Below are positions 1 to 11,335 of a stretch of DNA of 64,000 nt, one piece after another. The translations under genes and the position numbers were made by a program. The DNA is from Hypholoma sublateritium FD-334 SS-4 (Eukaryota > Basidiomycota > Agaricomycetes > Agaricales > Strophariaceae). The DNA lies in the NCBI GenBank assembly GCA_000827495.1, contig KN817587.1, positions 62,001 to 126,000 on the forward strand. The letters are read 5' to 3'. Under the pieces are notes generated by a model that saw nothing but the letters and a program-made list of their open reading frames with translations, was not told the DNA's origin and did not search any database. How positions within the stretch are numbered: the stretch's first letter is position 1; every line of letters begins with the position of its first letter.

Positions 1-532
1 TGAGTAGGGTTGAGTAGACCGGGCGTAGCTCACGTGGATTCCGAGTGCAAAGTTGAGTTCTCTCCAGTATTAATCTCTTAGATCCATGTGGCTTTCGCGT
101 GGATTGTCAAAATCGCGTATCCAACGCACTACAACAAGCAGATAAAAATGGAATTGGAGGTTTCTGGTCAAGAGTCACAGGTCAGTAAATAGGCCATTCA
201 ACGTTATGAAATGACGCGGAACTTAAAAATTGTCATTTTAGGATGCAGCACCGCACTTACTTCATGAAGAAACACATTCAAGTTTATGATAGATCGATAA
301 GACGTGCGGAATTTCTTCTCCGAAAACATGTGTATTTCTCCGCGGATCGACAACACTTGCACTGTCAATCATTAAATGGTCATAAGGCCATAATGATATA
401 GCGTGGTACATCTTTCCATATAACAAACAGGCTTGCCATAGGTTACATGGAATTTCTCCTAGTTGAACAAAGGAGAAAATATTAGCCACATGTCGATGAT
501 AGTGTGGACTGCGAACCTAAGTATGTCCAAGT
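1..532. other. Left-edge intergenic stretch
   Basis: No supportable gene. A 75-codon open frame on the minus strand (262-489) has no recognisable motif and no splice-linked neighbour. The stretch is AT-rich and probably holds the 3' UTR of the scramblase gene ending at 533. Confidence 0.4.
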
Positions 533-2158
533 TCATTCCCAGCTTGTCAGATGGAACAAACCGCCACTGGAAAAAAGGATATTTACAGTGATCAGAATTC
601 TTCACGCACGAGGAATTCAAACTGAAACCGCACCCTCCTGTGTGCGAGTGACGGGAAAAGTAATCGAAGTCAATGTTGACTGTGCTGCGCGTGAGTGATA
701 ATTGCAATATGGTACAATGACGTGCCGTACCAGCGAGGGCGAGAAGGAGCTAAAATAAGTATCAGCACATCATTCTAGCCTGCGCACTCCGCAATGGCGA
801 TGTTGCTTACTGATCTCGCATCGATGTTGAGTTCTGTGGAAGTATTCTGAGAGATATTTGGCGGTAAGGTGCTGGAGATGTCTGGCAATGAACTTTGAAC
901 TCCAGGAGTCTTGAAGTGGATGGAGTATCTTCCTAGTGTGACATTATATAATGCAGCTTTCTTAGAAGGCATCATATTTACCTGTATCTGTGAAAATCTG
1001 CGACAAGATTAGTTGGATCACAGCAGCATTATGCATATCACGACTTGCCTCGCGACCTATGCCCCGGAAAGCACGCTCGACTCTGGCTATTTCTACTCCT
1101 CGTTCATTGAGAGCGCAGAAATCCCAGGCAAGAAATCCCGAGTCAACCTTGGCTATTTGATAGTATTGACGATGTTGTTGTTCATTCTGCTGTTCAACAT
1201 CGCTGACATCTAATTTTGTTGGAAGATGTTCGCTGGCATAGGAAGTAAGATCAAACATATTGGATCGATCGGAAGAAAAGCTTCTTACCGCAAAAACAAG
1301 TCATATCGGCGTCGCCAAAGATGCCAGATTTGCTGAACCTCACCGAAAGTCTCATGAACAGGATCGGCTTCATGCGGTGAATCGGAATGGTCTTTAAGAC
1401 GCTGAACAAACATCCTCGAGTTTATCCAGGAAAAAGGACGTCGTACCTGTTTTGAGAAGTTAGGTTATATGTAAATTCGGTGAATAATGCGGATAATAGA
1501 CGTCCCCACAGCACTGGTACTCCTTCTTTGTCCATTATAACAGCTCGAAAAGGACGGTGGGTTGAAAATGCTTGCCGGGACAATGTTCCCCAAAATCCCC
1601 TGGGTTCCTCTGCAACATATCCAAGAGGTTCGCCGTCTGCGCCGTCTAAATAATCCATGAACACAAGCTCTTTGAATTCTTGATAGGACGACAACTTACT
1701 TATAGTATACTTGTTCGATTGTTCAAAACCGATAAAGACATTCAGCATTTCAAGCTGCCTAGGATGTGAGGAGTTCAAAGACACCTAATATTTATCTCAT
1801 AACCGGAGCTCACCTCTCGATGATCAGGGTATCCCTATACATCAATAATTTGCTTAGCCCAGAATCATCCGGACGATAAAGAGGCTCTGCAGTGAATGTG
1901 GAGCGTTGAAGCGCTGGTGGTGTATCATCACTAACATCGTTTTCAGTCAAATTGGGAGATTTTACTTGAGCTATGTCTATGGCTTAGCAAAATTATCACA
2001 AGTATCATCATTACTGTGGAGTCTGGCTTACGACGTTCTCTCCCCGAGCCAACGACCCGCTTTGGAAATCGGGAGATAGCATACGTCCGAATTTGGTGCT
2101 GGCTCGTATCATGCACAAGCGCTGGAGGCAAGCGTTTACACCATAGGGCCGCGAACAT
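533..2158 (-). CDS. AIM25: Phospholipid scramblase family protein (mitochondrial AIM25 type)
   Basis: Multi-exon gene read from 2158 down to a TGA at 533-535. The N-terminus is basic and mitochondrial-like (FAALWCKRLPP, then RTYAISRFPKR). Next come scramblase blocks: RQLEMLNVFIGFEQ, GEPLGYVAEEPRGF, RQAFSTHRPFRAVIMD, then AWDFCALNERGVEIARVERA with RAFRGIGRE and FTDTG. The C-terminal strand NIDFDYFSRHS is the family hallmark. The last introns are read as 685-787 and 567-633; splicing the latter gives a GGGG-containing tail as in relatives. Scramblases move phospholipids between bilayer leaflets; the fungal AIM25 group is mitochondrial. The upstream side faces the IF-2 gene with 368 bp between start codons. 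The family call is firm. The start at 2158 is the first ATG of the leader-like peptide and is an inference, as is the exact C-terminal splice. Confidence 0.82.
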
Positions 2159-2526
2159 AGCTGATGAGCTCAGTGAAGTGGACTTACAATGGACAGCAGT
2201 CACGGACAAACAAACTTTGTAGGTAGGTCAGCGGGCCGTGTGATAGCGGGCCATTTTAACTCTTCTCCGCCATCCCGGACTTTGCCGCGAGAGCTTTGAG
2301 AATGTTTTCTCTACTCTTTGCTGTGCCTCATCCACACTCGGTGCGTAATGTGCTATTACTTTGACGCGATCTTGATATGAACTATCTGAATTATCTTGCA
2401 GATAAGGGATACTCTAAATTGAGATTGACTGATAGCCAATACAACTAGCACTTTCGGTGCCACCGATAGCTTTGAACGACACATACTCCTCCTTATCAGA
2501 ATCTCCAAACCGTACCGTAGCCTACG
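2159..2526. promoter_or_regulatory. Divergent promoter between scramblase and IF-2 genes
   Basis: These 368 bp separate two start codons that point away from each other, so both 5' UTRs and promoters must lie here. Both products are predicted mitochondrial, which would fit co-regulation. I see no clear TATA box or repeated operator. Confidence 0.45.
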
Positions 2527-5500
2527 ATGCATCGGAATTGCAGGGCTGTATCTGTTTTCCGCAATCAATGCGGTTGTCGCCGCCTGGGCACGGCGTCGGC
2601 AGCTCAGCTGAAGGTAAGCCATTTCTCAACTCGATTCCAAATACACATTGAACGCACAAAAGCCCAAACAACCAGATTCGACAACGAATCCTTCTCTTCC
2701 TATCCCGAAATATTGGAAGTCTCCAGAGACACCTAAGCGCAGAGATTGGTCCCGTCCGTCGCCAACTCCGACGCAACTTTCGACGCAAGCTCCAGTAAGA
2801 GAAAATGGGTCTAATAGAGAGCCTCGGTTGGCAACCGACATACCTGTCGCTCGGAAAGACTGGTCACGACCCTCTCCAGTTCCTGTTCAGTCATTTCCAC
2901 ACACATCGATAGAAAGAAGAACATCCGACTTAGAGCTTAGACGAGCGAGGCAACTGTCGTCCCCTTCCCAGAACCCATCGAGCGCATCGCTGGATACTAC
3001 TCAGCAGCCTCTGAATGCTGCCTCATCAGTAGGAGTCGCGTCCAGTGAAAAGCATGCGCAGGCAAAGAACACGCTACTTTATTCAAATGTCTCGTCACAG
3101 TCCTCGCCAGCTTCCACGCAGGATCCAGAACAGACATCCAACGGCCTCGCTTCCAGTGTCCAATATAAACAAACGACCAGCACGCCGCTCTCTCCCAAAA
3201 ACTGGTCACGACCTCCGCTCATTCCGACACAGCTGCCTTCAGAGACGTCATCAAAAGGAGTTCCGCCCAGTATAGAACGTAGACATGCAGGAAACCCATC
3301 TCTATCTCCAAAGGACTGGTCACGATCACCGCCGAATTCTACACGACTGTCGACGCAGGGGGCAGAGAGCTCCTTGCGAACATCTGCCCGTTCGGATACC
3401 GTGATTCCATCCCCTAAACAATGGTCGACTCCTTCGCAAGTTCCATCAGCCTCGACGTCTGCTCCTTCGCGATTGTCCCCTTCTTCCTCGTCAGGGAAGG
3501 TGATGTCGAACTCCCAGCGCGAAAGAGATAATACAGTTCCAATGATTACAGAATCTCACGTTCAGACTTCTAATCGACTTTCTGCTACTCGGACATGGTC
3601 TGTTCAACACCAGGTTCCGGGTCAAAAGAGCGCAGTCCGTACTATCCGAAAACCCATCGGAATGCCAGACCGCAAAATCAACGACAAACCTTCTGCTATC
3701 AAACTTAAACTTAAACCTCAGCCGACACGTAATCGTGGTCGTCGCAGAGACGTTTTCATTCCATCTTCGTTGACAGTTGCAACCCTTGCCAGTATATTGC
3801 GGTTGAAGCTTGGTAGTTTGATTTCACAGAAGTTATATCTATATTGACTCCTTATGCAATTTAGATCATCTGCTCTCAAGAATGAAGCGAATAGGAATGT
3901 TAGAAGAAGCCAGCTACGATTATAGTGCGTCGTCCAGGTTCAGAAAATGTGCCCTGTGATTAAGTCTACCACAGTTCTCAACGCCGATTATGCTGCCTTA
4001 TTGGCAGATGAACTTGGATTCAACCCAATAGTTGACGATGAAGCGGCATTTGACATATACCCACCGTTTGTCACTTTTTCTGTACAATGTTATATTCGTC
4101 ATTTATAGTTTCTTGTAGTCCTCCTCATCCCAGTCCTTCCTCCTTACCGTCTCGGCCACCTATTGTCACTATAATGGGACACGTCGACCACGGAAAAACC
4201 ACGTTGCTCGATACATTGCGCTCAGCGTCTGTCGCTAAAGGCGAAGCAGGTGGCATAACACAGCACATCGGTGCTTTCTCTGTGCCTGTCAAGATTAGTC
4301 AAGGTGGAAACATGGTCGATGCTTCGCAAACGATTACTTTCTTGGATACCCCGGGACACGCGGCGTTCTCTGCCATGCGCGCGCGTGGTGCAGATATAAC
4401 GGACATCATTGTTCTCGTCGTTGCTGCAGATGACGGGATTATGCCCCAGACAAAGGAAGTCATCAATCTTCTGAAGAAGGAAGAAACACATACAAATCTG
4501 GTAGTAGCTATAAACAAAGTTGATAAGCCTGGGATTAACACTGTAAGCTCCCTTTTCATTTCTTCAATGGCTGGGCTCATATTTATCCAGGACGCGGTAA
4601 AAAAAGCCTTGATGGCCGAAGGCATTCAACTGGAAGAATTTGGGGGGGACATTCCTTCTGTATCCGTGTCCGGTTTGACAGGTCAAGGTCTACCAGAGCT
4701 CGTTGAGATAATATCGGCGGTCGCGGAAATGCAAGACCTTCGAGCTGAACAAGAAGGACCCGCATATGGGCATGTTCTTGAATCGAATATTCACAAAGGC
4801 CTCGGGTATGTTTTCATATACGCGAAGGGAGTGAGCTGGAGACTAAACTTGCCTCAGCTCTGTAGCAACAGTCTTAGTGCGGAGGGGATCTTTAAAGAGG
4901 GGAACACAAATAATCAGCGGGACAAGTCACGGCAAAATTCGCTTAATGGTTGATTCGAAAGGGGTGTCTGTTGCGACGGCACTACCTGGAATGGCAGTGA
5001 CTGTCTCCGGTTGGAAGACCCTTCCAAAGGCTGGGGATGAAGTACTCGAAGGCTCTGATGCAGACATCAAGAAAGCTCTGGCCAATAGGGTCAGGAAAGC
5101 AGAGGCTGAATCCATGCAACAGGATATCGATGTTATAAATACGACCAGGCGGCAGGAGCGTGATGCTCGTGCGGAAGGCAACACGGAAGGCCCCAAGCCG
5201 GATTCTGACTCGGGCCCGAAACAGGTGAAAATCTTCATCAAAGCAGATGTCAGCGGCAGCGGCGAGGCTCTCGAAGGTGCTTTGGACGGTATGGGCAACA
5301 AATTGGTCGTTTCAAAAGTCATCGCGACTGGCGTTGGTGATGTGTCTGAAAATGATGTAATGAGAGCTCAGGCAGCAAACGGTACGCATATCCTCATGTC
5401 ATGTCGGGGTGTGCTTATCAAAAAATTGCTAGCTACCATTGTTGCATTTTCCGTTTCAGTTCCGCGTGCCATACGTACATTGGCCACCCGGCACGAAGTT

Positions 5501-5945
5501 CCCATCCTTACGTCGGACATTATCTATCGACTCATGGAAGATATTCGATCCAGCCTCATTGCCTTGTTGCCTCCTATCATAGAGACCAAGGTTCTAGGAG
5601 AGGCCGATGTTCTCCAGGTGTTTGAAATACAAATCAAGGGCGGAAAAACCATGAAAGTAGCTGGCTGCCGTGTGACCAATGGTCTGGTAGAGAAACAAAA
5701 ATCTGCGCGTGTAGTGCGTGCAGGTGAAGTCATTCATGAGGGTGAGTTCCTATCTATCTGCCTCGTGGACGACCATTGACTTGAATCCAAAAGGGCTATT
5801 GGATACATTCCGGCAGCTGAAAAAAGATATTATTGAGGCTCGCAAGGGTGTAGAATGCGGGATGAGCTTGAAAGATTATTCCGATCTTCAGGCAGGTGAT
5901 ATAATCCAGATGTATGACACTATAGAGAAACCTGGAGTACTTTAG
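2527..5945 (+). CDS. IFM1: Mitochondrial translation initiation factor IF-2
   Basis: Nine exons: 2527-2613, 2663-3812, 3865-3924, 3975-4065, 4119-4542, 4591-4805, 4858-5381, 5433-5741 and 5794-5945. They sum to 1,003 residues in frame. Start 2527 gives a basic leader ([14 protein letters not shown]). Residues about 30-400 are a Ser/Pro-rich linker with repeated WSRP-type motifs. An IF-2 N-terminal element follows ([12 protein letters not shown]..., [14 protein letters not shown]). The G domain has [16 protein letters not shown] (P-loop), DTPGHAAF (G3) and INKVDKPG (G4). The C-terminal domains carry [15 protein letters not shown] and [19 protein letters not shown] and end at EKPGVL. The factor delivers initiator tRNA to the mitoribosome. 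The intron 5382-5432 is 51 bases and in frame; removing it deletes 17 extra residues and restores [13 protein letters not shown]. The factor fits the other mitochondrial expression genes nearby (MSS51, mL49). Confidence 0.93.
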
Positions 5946-6008
5946 AATTATGCTAATCAGGGTACATCCTATTTAATGTGTTCTATTTGAATGACCTTTT
6001 ATGGTTAT

Positions 6009-7436
6009 TTATGACGCTTCGCTACGAGATCTATTTCCTTCGTCGAGGATAACTTGCTTGCCACCAACAGTCCCAGTCCTTCCACCGACACCAAAAGTGA
6101 GACTGATGTTGCCTAGGTCGCGATCCGTTTTCTCTAGCACTGTCCACATTCGGCCGTCGCCTTTTTGCAGATGTAATTCGACCTATAAGGATTATCAAGA
6201 GGATACGCCTGAATATTGACTCGGCTATAGCTTACCTTGGTACCAAAAAATTGGAAGCTTGAATTGTCTGAATCGATACAGCCGAATAGGTTAATAGTCC
6301 GAGAGAATCGCTTTTGGCCTGGTAGATATAGATCGAGCGTGATCTATATATTCGATATATTGACTATATGTAGGCGTTAGGAGGAAGTGTATAATATACC
6401 TTGTTGCTTTCGAACTTGATGGAGCTTCGCTCTTTGTCGGCCTTTTTGGCAAAAACAGAGACATGGACTTGCTGTGGAGTCTGGTAATGGTCAATACGAC
6501 AATCTACTTGTTCCTCAGTCTGACAGATGTTAGATTTGCATGCCTCTTGCAGGAGCTAGAACATCGCCCACTTTCAACTCCGTAACGAGTGGTACGAAGC
6601 AATGTCGTCCAATGTTACACCCTGAGATCTTTAAGAATTCATCAAATTCAAGGACTCGGCGCTTGCAACACAGATAACCCTAAGTGGTGACTACGTTAGA
6701 TTTCCGTTTGTTCGATGACAATTGAAGCTTGATCTACCTTGCTGCCTTCTCTAAAGATCGCCTAGATTTGTTGAGTAAGGTGTAACATAAGGGTCTCCAC
6801 AGTCTAAGTATACTCACTGGCAAGGGATGATAATGGCAGACAGTACCTTCACCGTCCCCTTGTCGGTTGACTTCATTGCTGACGAAGATCGTGCCGCAAC
6901 CTTTGCGTCGACATACTGTGCCGGGAGAAACTGTAGTGTTCAAATCATCCTCTTCAAGCATAACGGGTGCGGGTGTTTGCGGCGCCTCAGCAGGAGCGGC
7001 AGCGGCAGCTCTGGGTGGCGGAGGTTGGTTTCCGACTTGGAAAAACTCTTTGCCGTCGACAATAGTAGCTGATATATTTTGAGGGGCTGCCTTGACTGTC
7101 GGGGAAGCCTGAGGGGCATCCCTGGTATGGCCTTGTATTTCTGTACATCCCTAGGAAGGCGACGCATATCAGGATGACCGATCGCATACCAGGCTTGCCC
7201 GGCTCACTTGGATTGCCATGAACTCTTCGAAATCCATAACAGGTTTGTTCATATCTTTGCAGCAAGACCACGACTTCAGGCCTTCATGGAACACCTAAAC
7301 AGCGCTTAGATCGCCCGGCCTATCTGGAAAGAGGGGAAATCGAACTAACCGGTGCACCAGGATGGTAGGAACATATTTCAGTGTTTTCATCCTCCGTGTA
7401 ATCGGCACCACAGCCCTTTCGAAGACAGCGAAGCAT
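6009..7436 (-). CDS. CHORD-CS domain co-chaperone (CHORDC1/RAR1-like)
   Basis: Eight exons: 7350-7436, 7208-7294, 6818-7150, 6738-6761, 6587-6679, 6400-6519, 6236-6343 and 6009-6182. They sum to 341 residues. CHORD1 begins at the start codon: MLRCLRKGCGADYTED, CSYHPGAP, VFHEGLKSWSCC, then FMAIQGC. After a Pro/Ala linker, CHORD2 has VCRRKGCGTIFV, CHYHPLP, FREGSKGYLCCKRR and KISGCNIGRHCF. The C-terminal CS (p23-like) domain runs from VDCRIDHYQTP through VHVSVFAKKA and FQFFGTKVELHLQK to GRMWTVLE. CHORDs are paired zinc-binding modules; with CS they form Hsp90 co-chaperones. The 24-base exon coding AIFREGSK lies inside CHORD2 and is essential to it. The 67-base intron 6520-6586 is the least certain junction, but it joins the conserved CFV and VDCRIDHY segments in frame. 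Confidence 0.92.
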
Positions 7437-7751
7437 TTTCGGCGAGCTTTCGGATTAGATTAGGGCGAAGAGACGCGCGTCTGGGATGCGACGTGCAGAT
7501 GCGATGAACCGACAGGTCACCAAGAGATATTCAAAATTAGAATTAATAATCGATGATTCAAATGCCTCGGTAATTCTAGAAAGATCGATCATGCATACTA
7601 AGCTAGAGCTCAGCGCTCAGCGCTCCGCGTCCATCCAGGTCCATCCCCTTCAACTTCTGAAGCACTAATCATGAGGTTATCATGTATTTTAACCGAGACA
7701 AATGTATATTCATGCCTATGGCATTGAATCAATTATTATTATACAGGTAAG
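7437..7751. other. Spacer between CHORD-CS gene and carrier gene
   Basis: The 5' side of the CHORD-CS gene faces the 3' end of the carrier gene. It is presumably promoter plus 3' UTR. A short direct repeat of a GCTCAGC-type unit (7609-7626) is the only visible structure. Confidence 0.35.
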
Positions 7752-9139
7752 CTACGAAAGGCCAGGTCCAAATGCCTCCCAGACCAAAAATCCAGCGCCC
7801 CATGGTCCAACGCGTCCCGCTATGCGAAGTACTCTTGCACTCCAACTAATTTTCGTTTCGTTTGGCATACTGGAAAGCTGAAAGAATGGTCGATACCCCT
7901 TTTCCACTAACTTTCGGTGTAAAATTTTGAGAGGTGATTGCCTAAGGTTTGGCCTAGCCAGTTTGTCCAGGTATATTATTCGCCTTGCCGCATCCCACGG
8001 CCTACAGGCATATTCATAAGCAAGTCCTGAGACCACCTAGGAACCATTGTTTGTAGGGATAGACCAGAAAAGAAAAGTTAACATACCCCACCAGTAACAA
8101 GTGTAACCCCGTTTGCAATCGCCGGTAATTGTCTCTGAAGCCGATTTCCTTCGTATACTGATCTTGATACATAGTCAAGCGAAAGGACCTTTGCTACTGA
8201 TCCAGTGCGCCGTGATATTTCAAAGAGGAAGAAAAATATTGCAAATCCTGAAAGCCTGATCAGTTGGGACAACTATAGTTCGAATAACGGAGGTGAATAC
8301 CAAATGTGTCCTTGCCTACACACCACCTCCAGCCACTCCAGCCCCGGCCTGCCATTTGGCCAACTTCTTGTAGCCACCCGCGTAATTGACGAATTTCCTG
8401 AATAGTGGGAGGCTGCGCAGACGACGTATATCGAATTACTTTCTTGTGAAATATCTCCCTCCAGGCACAGGACCATGAATGTCCTCCAAACCCTTGTTCT
8501 AGCAAAATTCTGACATTTTCTGCAGGGGCCGCAACAATGGCTTGGGATGCTCCGGCTATAGCTCCAGACATCGCGGAATTTAAGAGACTATGGGTGCTCA
8601 AATAAGGGTCGAGCATTTTGCTCGCTTCTCCATAAGAACCCCACAAGACTGCTCCCAGTGATGCATTCACAATGATCGGGGGAATAAAATGTTTGGGAAT
8701 AACCCAGATCTGAAAAAGAGGATAAGTTGTTAACGTCGACGCTGACTCGGAGTAGTTGAAAGTATGTGTATCACCCCCTGAAGTTTAACCAATGAAATGA
8801 CGTATTGGTGTGATAATGTTGTACCCTGCTGATTTGCCAGATTCTTTAAAGTCTGCCAACCATTGACTACCAATGGGTTAAGAGTGGACCAAGAGAATAA
8901 AAAATCATAAGAATAATCACCTTTGGACGGCCTAAAAAGCCGCACCGGTCGCGCAAAGAACAGAGCCAAGCTTCGGGTTGCGGTTCGTGCTATGGCAGCA
9001 TGAACGCTGCCTTGCGACGATTCAATGTTATTCTCTATTATCGCGATGTGGTAAGTCAGAGTATCGACACCTTAAGTAGGAGCCATATACTTGCTTCTTG
9101 GTTCCTTTTCGCTATCAGAGGATTGCGATAAATCGACAT
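7752..9139 (-). CDS. Mitochondrial carrier (SLC25) family protein
   Basis: Six exons: 9091-9139, 8921-9034, 8775-8866, 8301-8709, 8087-8247 and 7752-8036. They total 369 residues in frame. Blocks match the fungal carrier family: SLALFFARPVRLFRPSK, then WQTLKNLANQQG, WVIPKHFIPPIIVNASLG, the transmembrane helix with SGAIAGASQAIVAAPAENVR, and the third repeat with YACRPWDAARRI and GRVGPWGAGFLVWEAFGPG. The PAENVR and RPWDAARR elements are the carrier signature PX[DE]XX[RK] in repeats two and three. In repeat one the signature is degenerate (RPVRLFR). Such proteins move solutes across the inner membrane; the substrate cannot be told from sequence. Exon 1 is short and assigned because it supplies the only in-frame ATG (MSIYRNPLIAKRN). 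It is divergent from the ALKBH7-like gene, with 274 bp between start codons. Confidence 0.85.
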
Positions 9140-9413
9140 TGGAAACCAGCATCACCGATCCAAATAGTGTTTGTTCTAGCAGAAATATATTCCAGGGTAT
9201 TGACGTTTGCGATTTGTTCCCATATCAGTTTGAAGACGAGTCAGAAGGTATGGATAGGCCGGAGAATGTTAATGCATGGTATGGGAATCCCTGGCAAGGG
9301 GGAATACTAGAGCGTAGACCGGAGAACGCCGAAAAGGCGGTATGTAATCCGGACTCGGACTTCGTCGATCTGCTCCTTGAACATCAACTTTATTTCATTT
9401 TCGTTGGATTTAT
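9140..9413. promoter_or_regulatory. Divergent promoter of carrier and ALKBH7-like genes
   Basis: A 274 bp interval lies between start codons on opposite strands and must serve both genes. No specific element was recognised. Confidence 0.4.
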
Positions 9414-10246
9414 ATGCTATTCCTCCGCATACTAGAACAAAGTCAACGATGGGCCTATAGAATACATGCAAGAAGCTATAGCGCACAGTCTATCACACGA
9501 CCTTGCGGGTTTCAGCTATGGCCGGCTTACTTTTCAGAGGCCGAGCAACGCATGCTTCTCGCAGCTTCTCTCTACAAACTGGACAGTACAGAACCGCGTC
9601 AATCGCGTCGGAAAAGGAAGGAGTATTGGAAATCCTACCATGAAGGTAATACAGGGACTCTGACTGACTTATTCGCGCCAGATGCGATGTATGACTTTCA
9701 CAAGGCAAGGTTTTGATGCCTCCCATCGTTTCCTCCTACCTAATTCTCAGATCTTAAGGGGCATTTTGATGGTGTTATCCATGATTTTAGAGAAATGCAT
9801 CTCTCAGCGTGGCCGCTCGAAGAGTTTCCTGCTCTGAAACCTGTTTTAGAGCGTCTGCATCTCTTGTGTCCAGACCCTCCTTCCAAAATCCAAACACATC
9901 TATTGCATTTGGCATCGTATGGTGAAATTCTTCCTCATGTCGACAATCTGGAGGCTAGTGGAACTTGGATACTCGGAGTTAGCCTTGGCGACGCCCGCAC
10001 CCTTCGAATGAAAGAAATAGGTGGTGAGAGTGGGAAGGAGTTTTCCTGGAAGCTTCCCTCTGGTAGCGTGTATCTCCAACGGTTAGTCGCACATGAAGAC
10101 CTAGATATATGTATACTCACGCAGACTGTAGAGATCGAACTCGATACGAATACCTACACAGTATCGATAGAATTTCGGATGAATCTCATTCTCGGGCTGG
10201 CCAGCGTTTGAGTATCATGATTAGGGTATGCCATTTAAGATCATAA
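9414..10246 (+). CDS. ALKBH7-like 2OG-Fe(II) dioxygenase, probably mitochondrial
   Basis: Exons 9414-9704, 9759-10081 and 10132-10246 give 242 residues. The N-terminus is leader-like (RWAYRIHARSYSAQ). The core has FREMHLSAWPLEEFPAL, LHLASYGEILPHVDNLEASG (iron ligands H and D in HVD), WILGVSLG, LPSGSVYLQR, RYEYLHSID (distal H) and RAGQRLSIMIR (2-oxoglutarate Arg). This order and the W-I-L-G-V-S-L block are typical of the ALKBH7 group, a mitochondrial AlkB homologue linked in animals to protein oxidation and cell death. Intron 1 (9705-9758) is best read as GC-AG, because no GT donor keeps the frame. Intron 2 ends at CTGTAG (10131), which restores R-D-R-T-R-Y. The last few residues (VCHLRS) depend on no further intron. 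Confidence 0.83.
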
Positions 10247-10996
10247 CATCAGTAGGTATTTTGCTAACTGTTTTTTCGCAAAAAAATATCGTAGGATCAT
10301 TACAAAGACCCTCAAATATAAAAATCGTTGATATATATTACAATGGTTAACTGGCCCATTGTCGTCATCAAAAATACCGCCTTTTGCGACTGTCGTCATA
10401 AACAATGCCGACGTTCATTATTTTCGTAATGCAGCCTGCCTCGAGGACCCTGCATCGTGGCGGCTGTGTGTTCTCCAACTTTTATTTCCGTGGAGTATCA
10501 CGATATTGTTTGAGATCCACTTGCTTATACCAACAATATTACCTGGCATCCGCGGCTGGCCCTGTACCCGTGTAGTTGTATGACTCGTTTCTTAGAAGCG
10601 ATATACACCGATGTCTTCTCTTCTGTATATTTCCCTCGATTTCTATATAGCCCGAGATTGGCAGCCGCCTTTACAAATTCAAACCCAGCGAACCTTGGAT
10701 AGCATATTTAGAAGCATGACATAGGCAAAGACGGACATGCGGTTTATGGGGGACAGATGTAATTGAGGCTGCCTTCTTGTTGATCTGAGGATTGTCGATA
10801 ACACTGCTATATCTAATAATGTAATTTGCCTCGGAATCATACTAAATCTAATATCTATGTTAAGTTTGAATAGTCTGTGGCATAAATAAAGTCTCCATGA
10901 TGAAAAAAGCGAGGTATATTTATCTCATTGACGAGTAGTGACCAGTCCAAGGGAGTGAATGTTGAGGTGGAGCATAGCACAATGAATACCCACATG
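10247..10996. other. Intergenic, no gene recognised
   Basis: About 750 bp with only short open frames. A minus-strand stretch near 10735-10800 looks faintly coding, but I could not link it to splice sites or a start. It is AT-rich elsewhere. Confidence 0.4.
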
Positions 10997-11335
10997 CTAT
11001 CTAACTAGTGTAACCCCAGCAGCTCTGAGAACAAAAAATCAGATACCATGTCGCTGGAACTTGAAAGAATGTAAATTTACTCACGGAAGCGTTGCAACCC
11101 TGTTACTTCCTTCGATTTGGAGTACAAGGATTTGAGTGCCCTGAACAAGCAATTAAAGATGTCCCAGAGCGTTTCCGTGGGATAACTTACGTCGGGGAGG
11201 CGGCTTGAGCTTCGCACAACGGCGTATTCTACCTGGCCTTCGGCCGTCCAAAAAAAAACCCTTGCACCGGCCTGACTAGATGTTGAGGGGAGTGGATGTG
11301 GCAGGATACAAAACACTCACAGGAAAAACGTTCAT
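10997..11335 (-). CDS. Conserved 59-residue microprotein
   Basis: Four tiny exons: 11321-11335 (15 bases), 11191-11271, 11085-11140 and 10997-11024. All introns are GT-AG of 49-60 bases, and they sum exactly to 59 residues plus stop. The protein reads MNVFPAGARVFFWTAEGQ, then VEYAVVRSSSRLPDGTQILV, ending VATLPAAGVTLVR. It has no signal peptide or membrane segment. The alternating hydrophobic pattern (VFFW, VEYAVV, TQILVLQIE, VATLPAAGV) suggests a small all-beta barrel fold, such as a KOW- or Tudor-like module. I do not recognise a named family. The very regular splicing and a protein-like sequence across four exons make a real gene likely. Confidence 0.62.
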
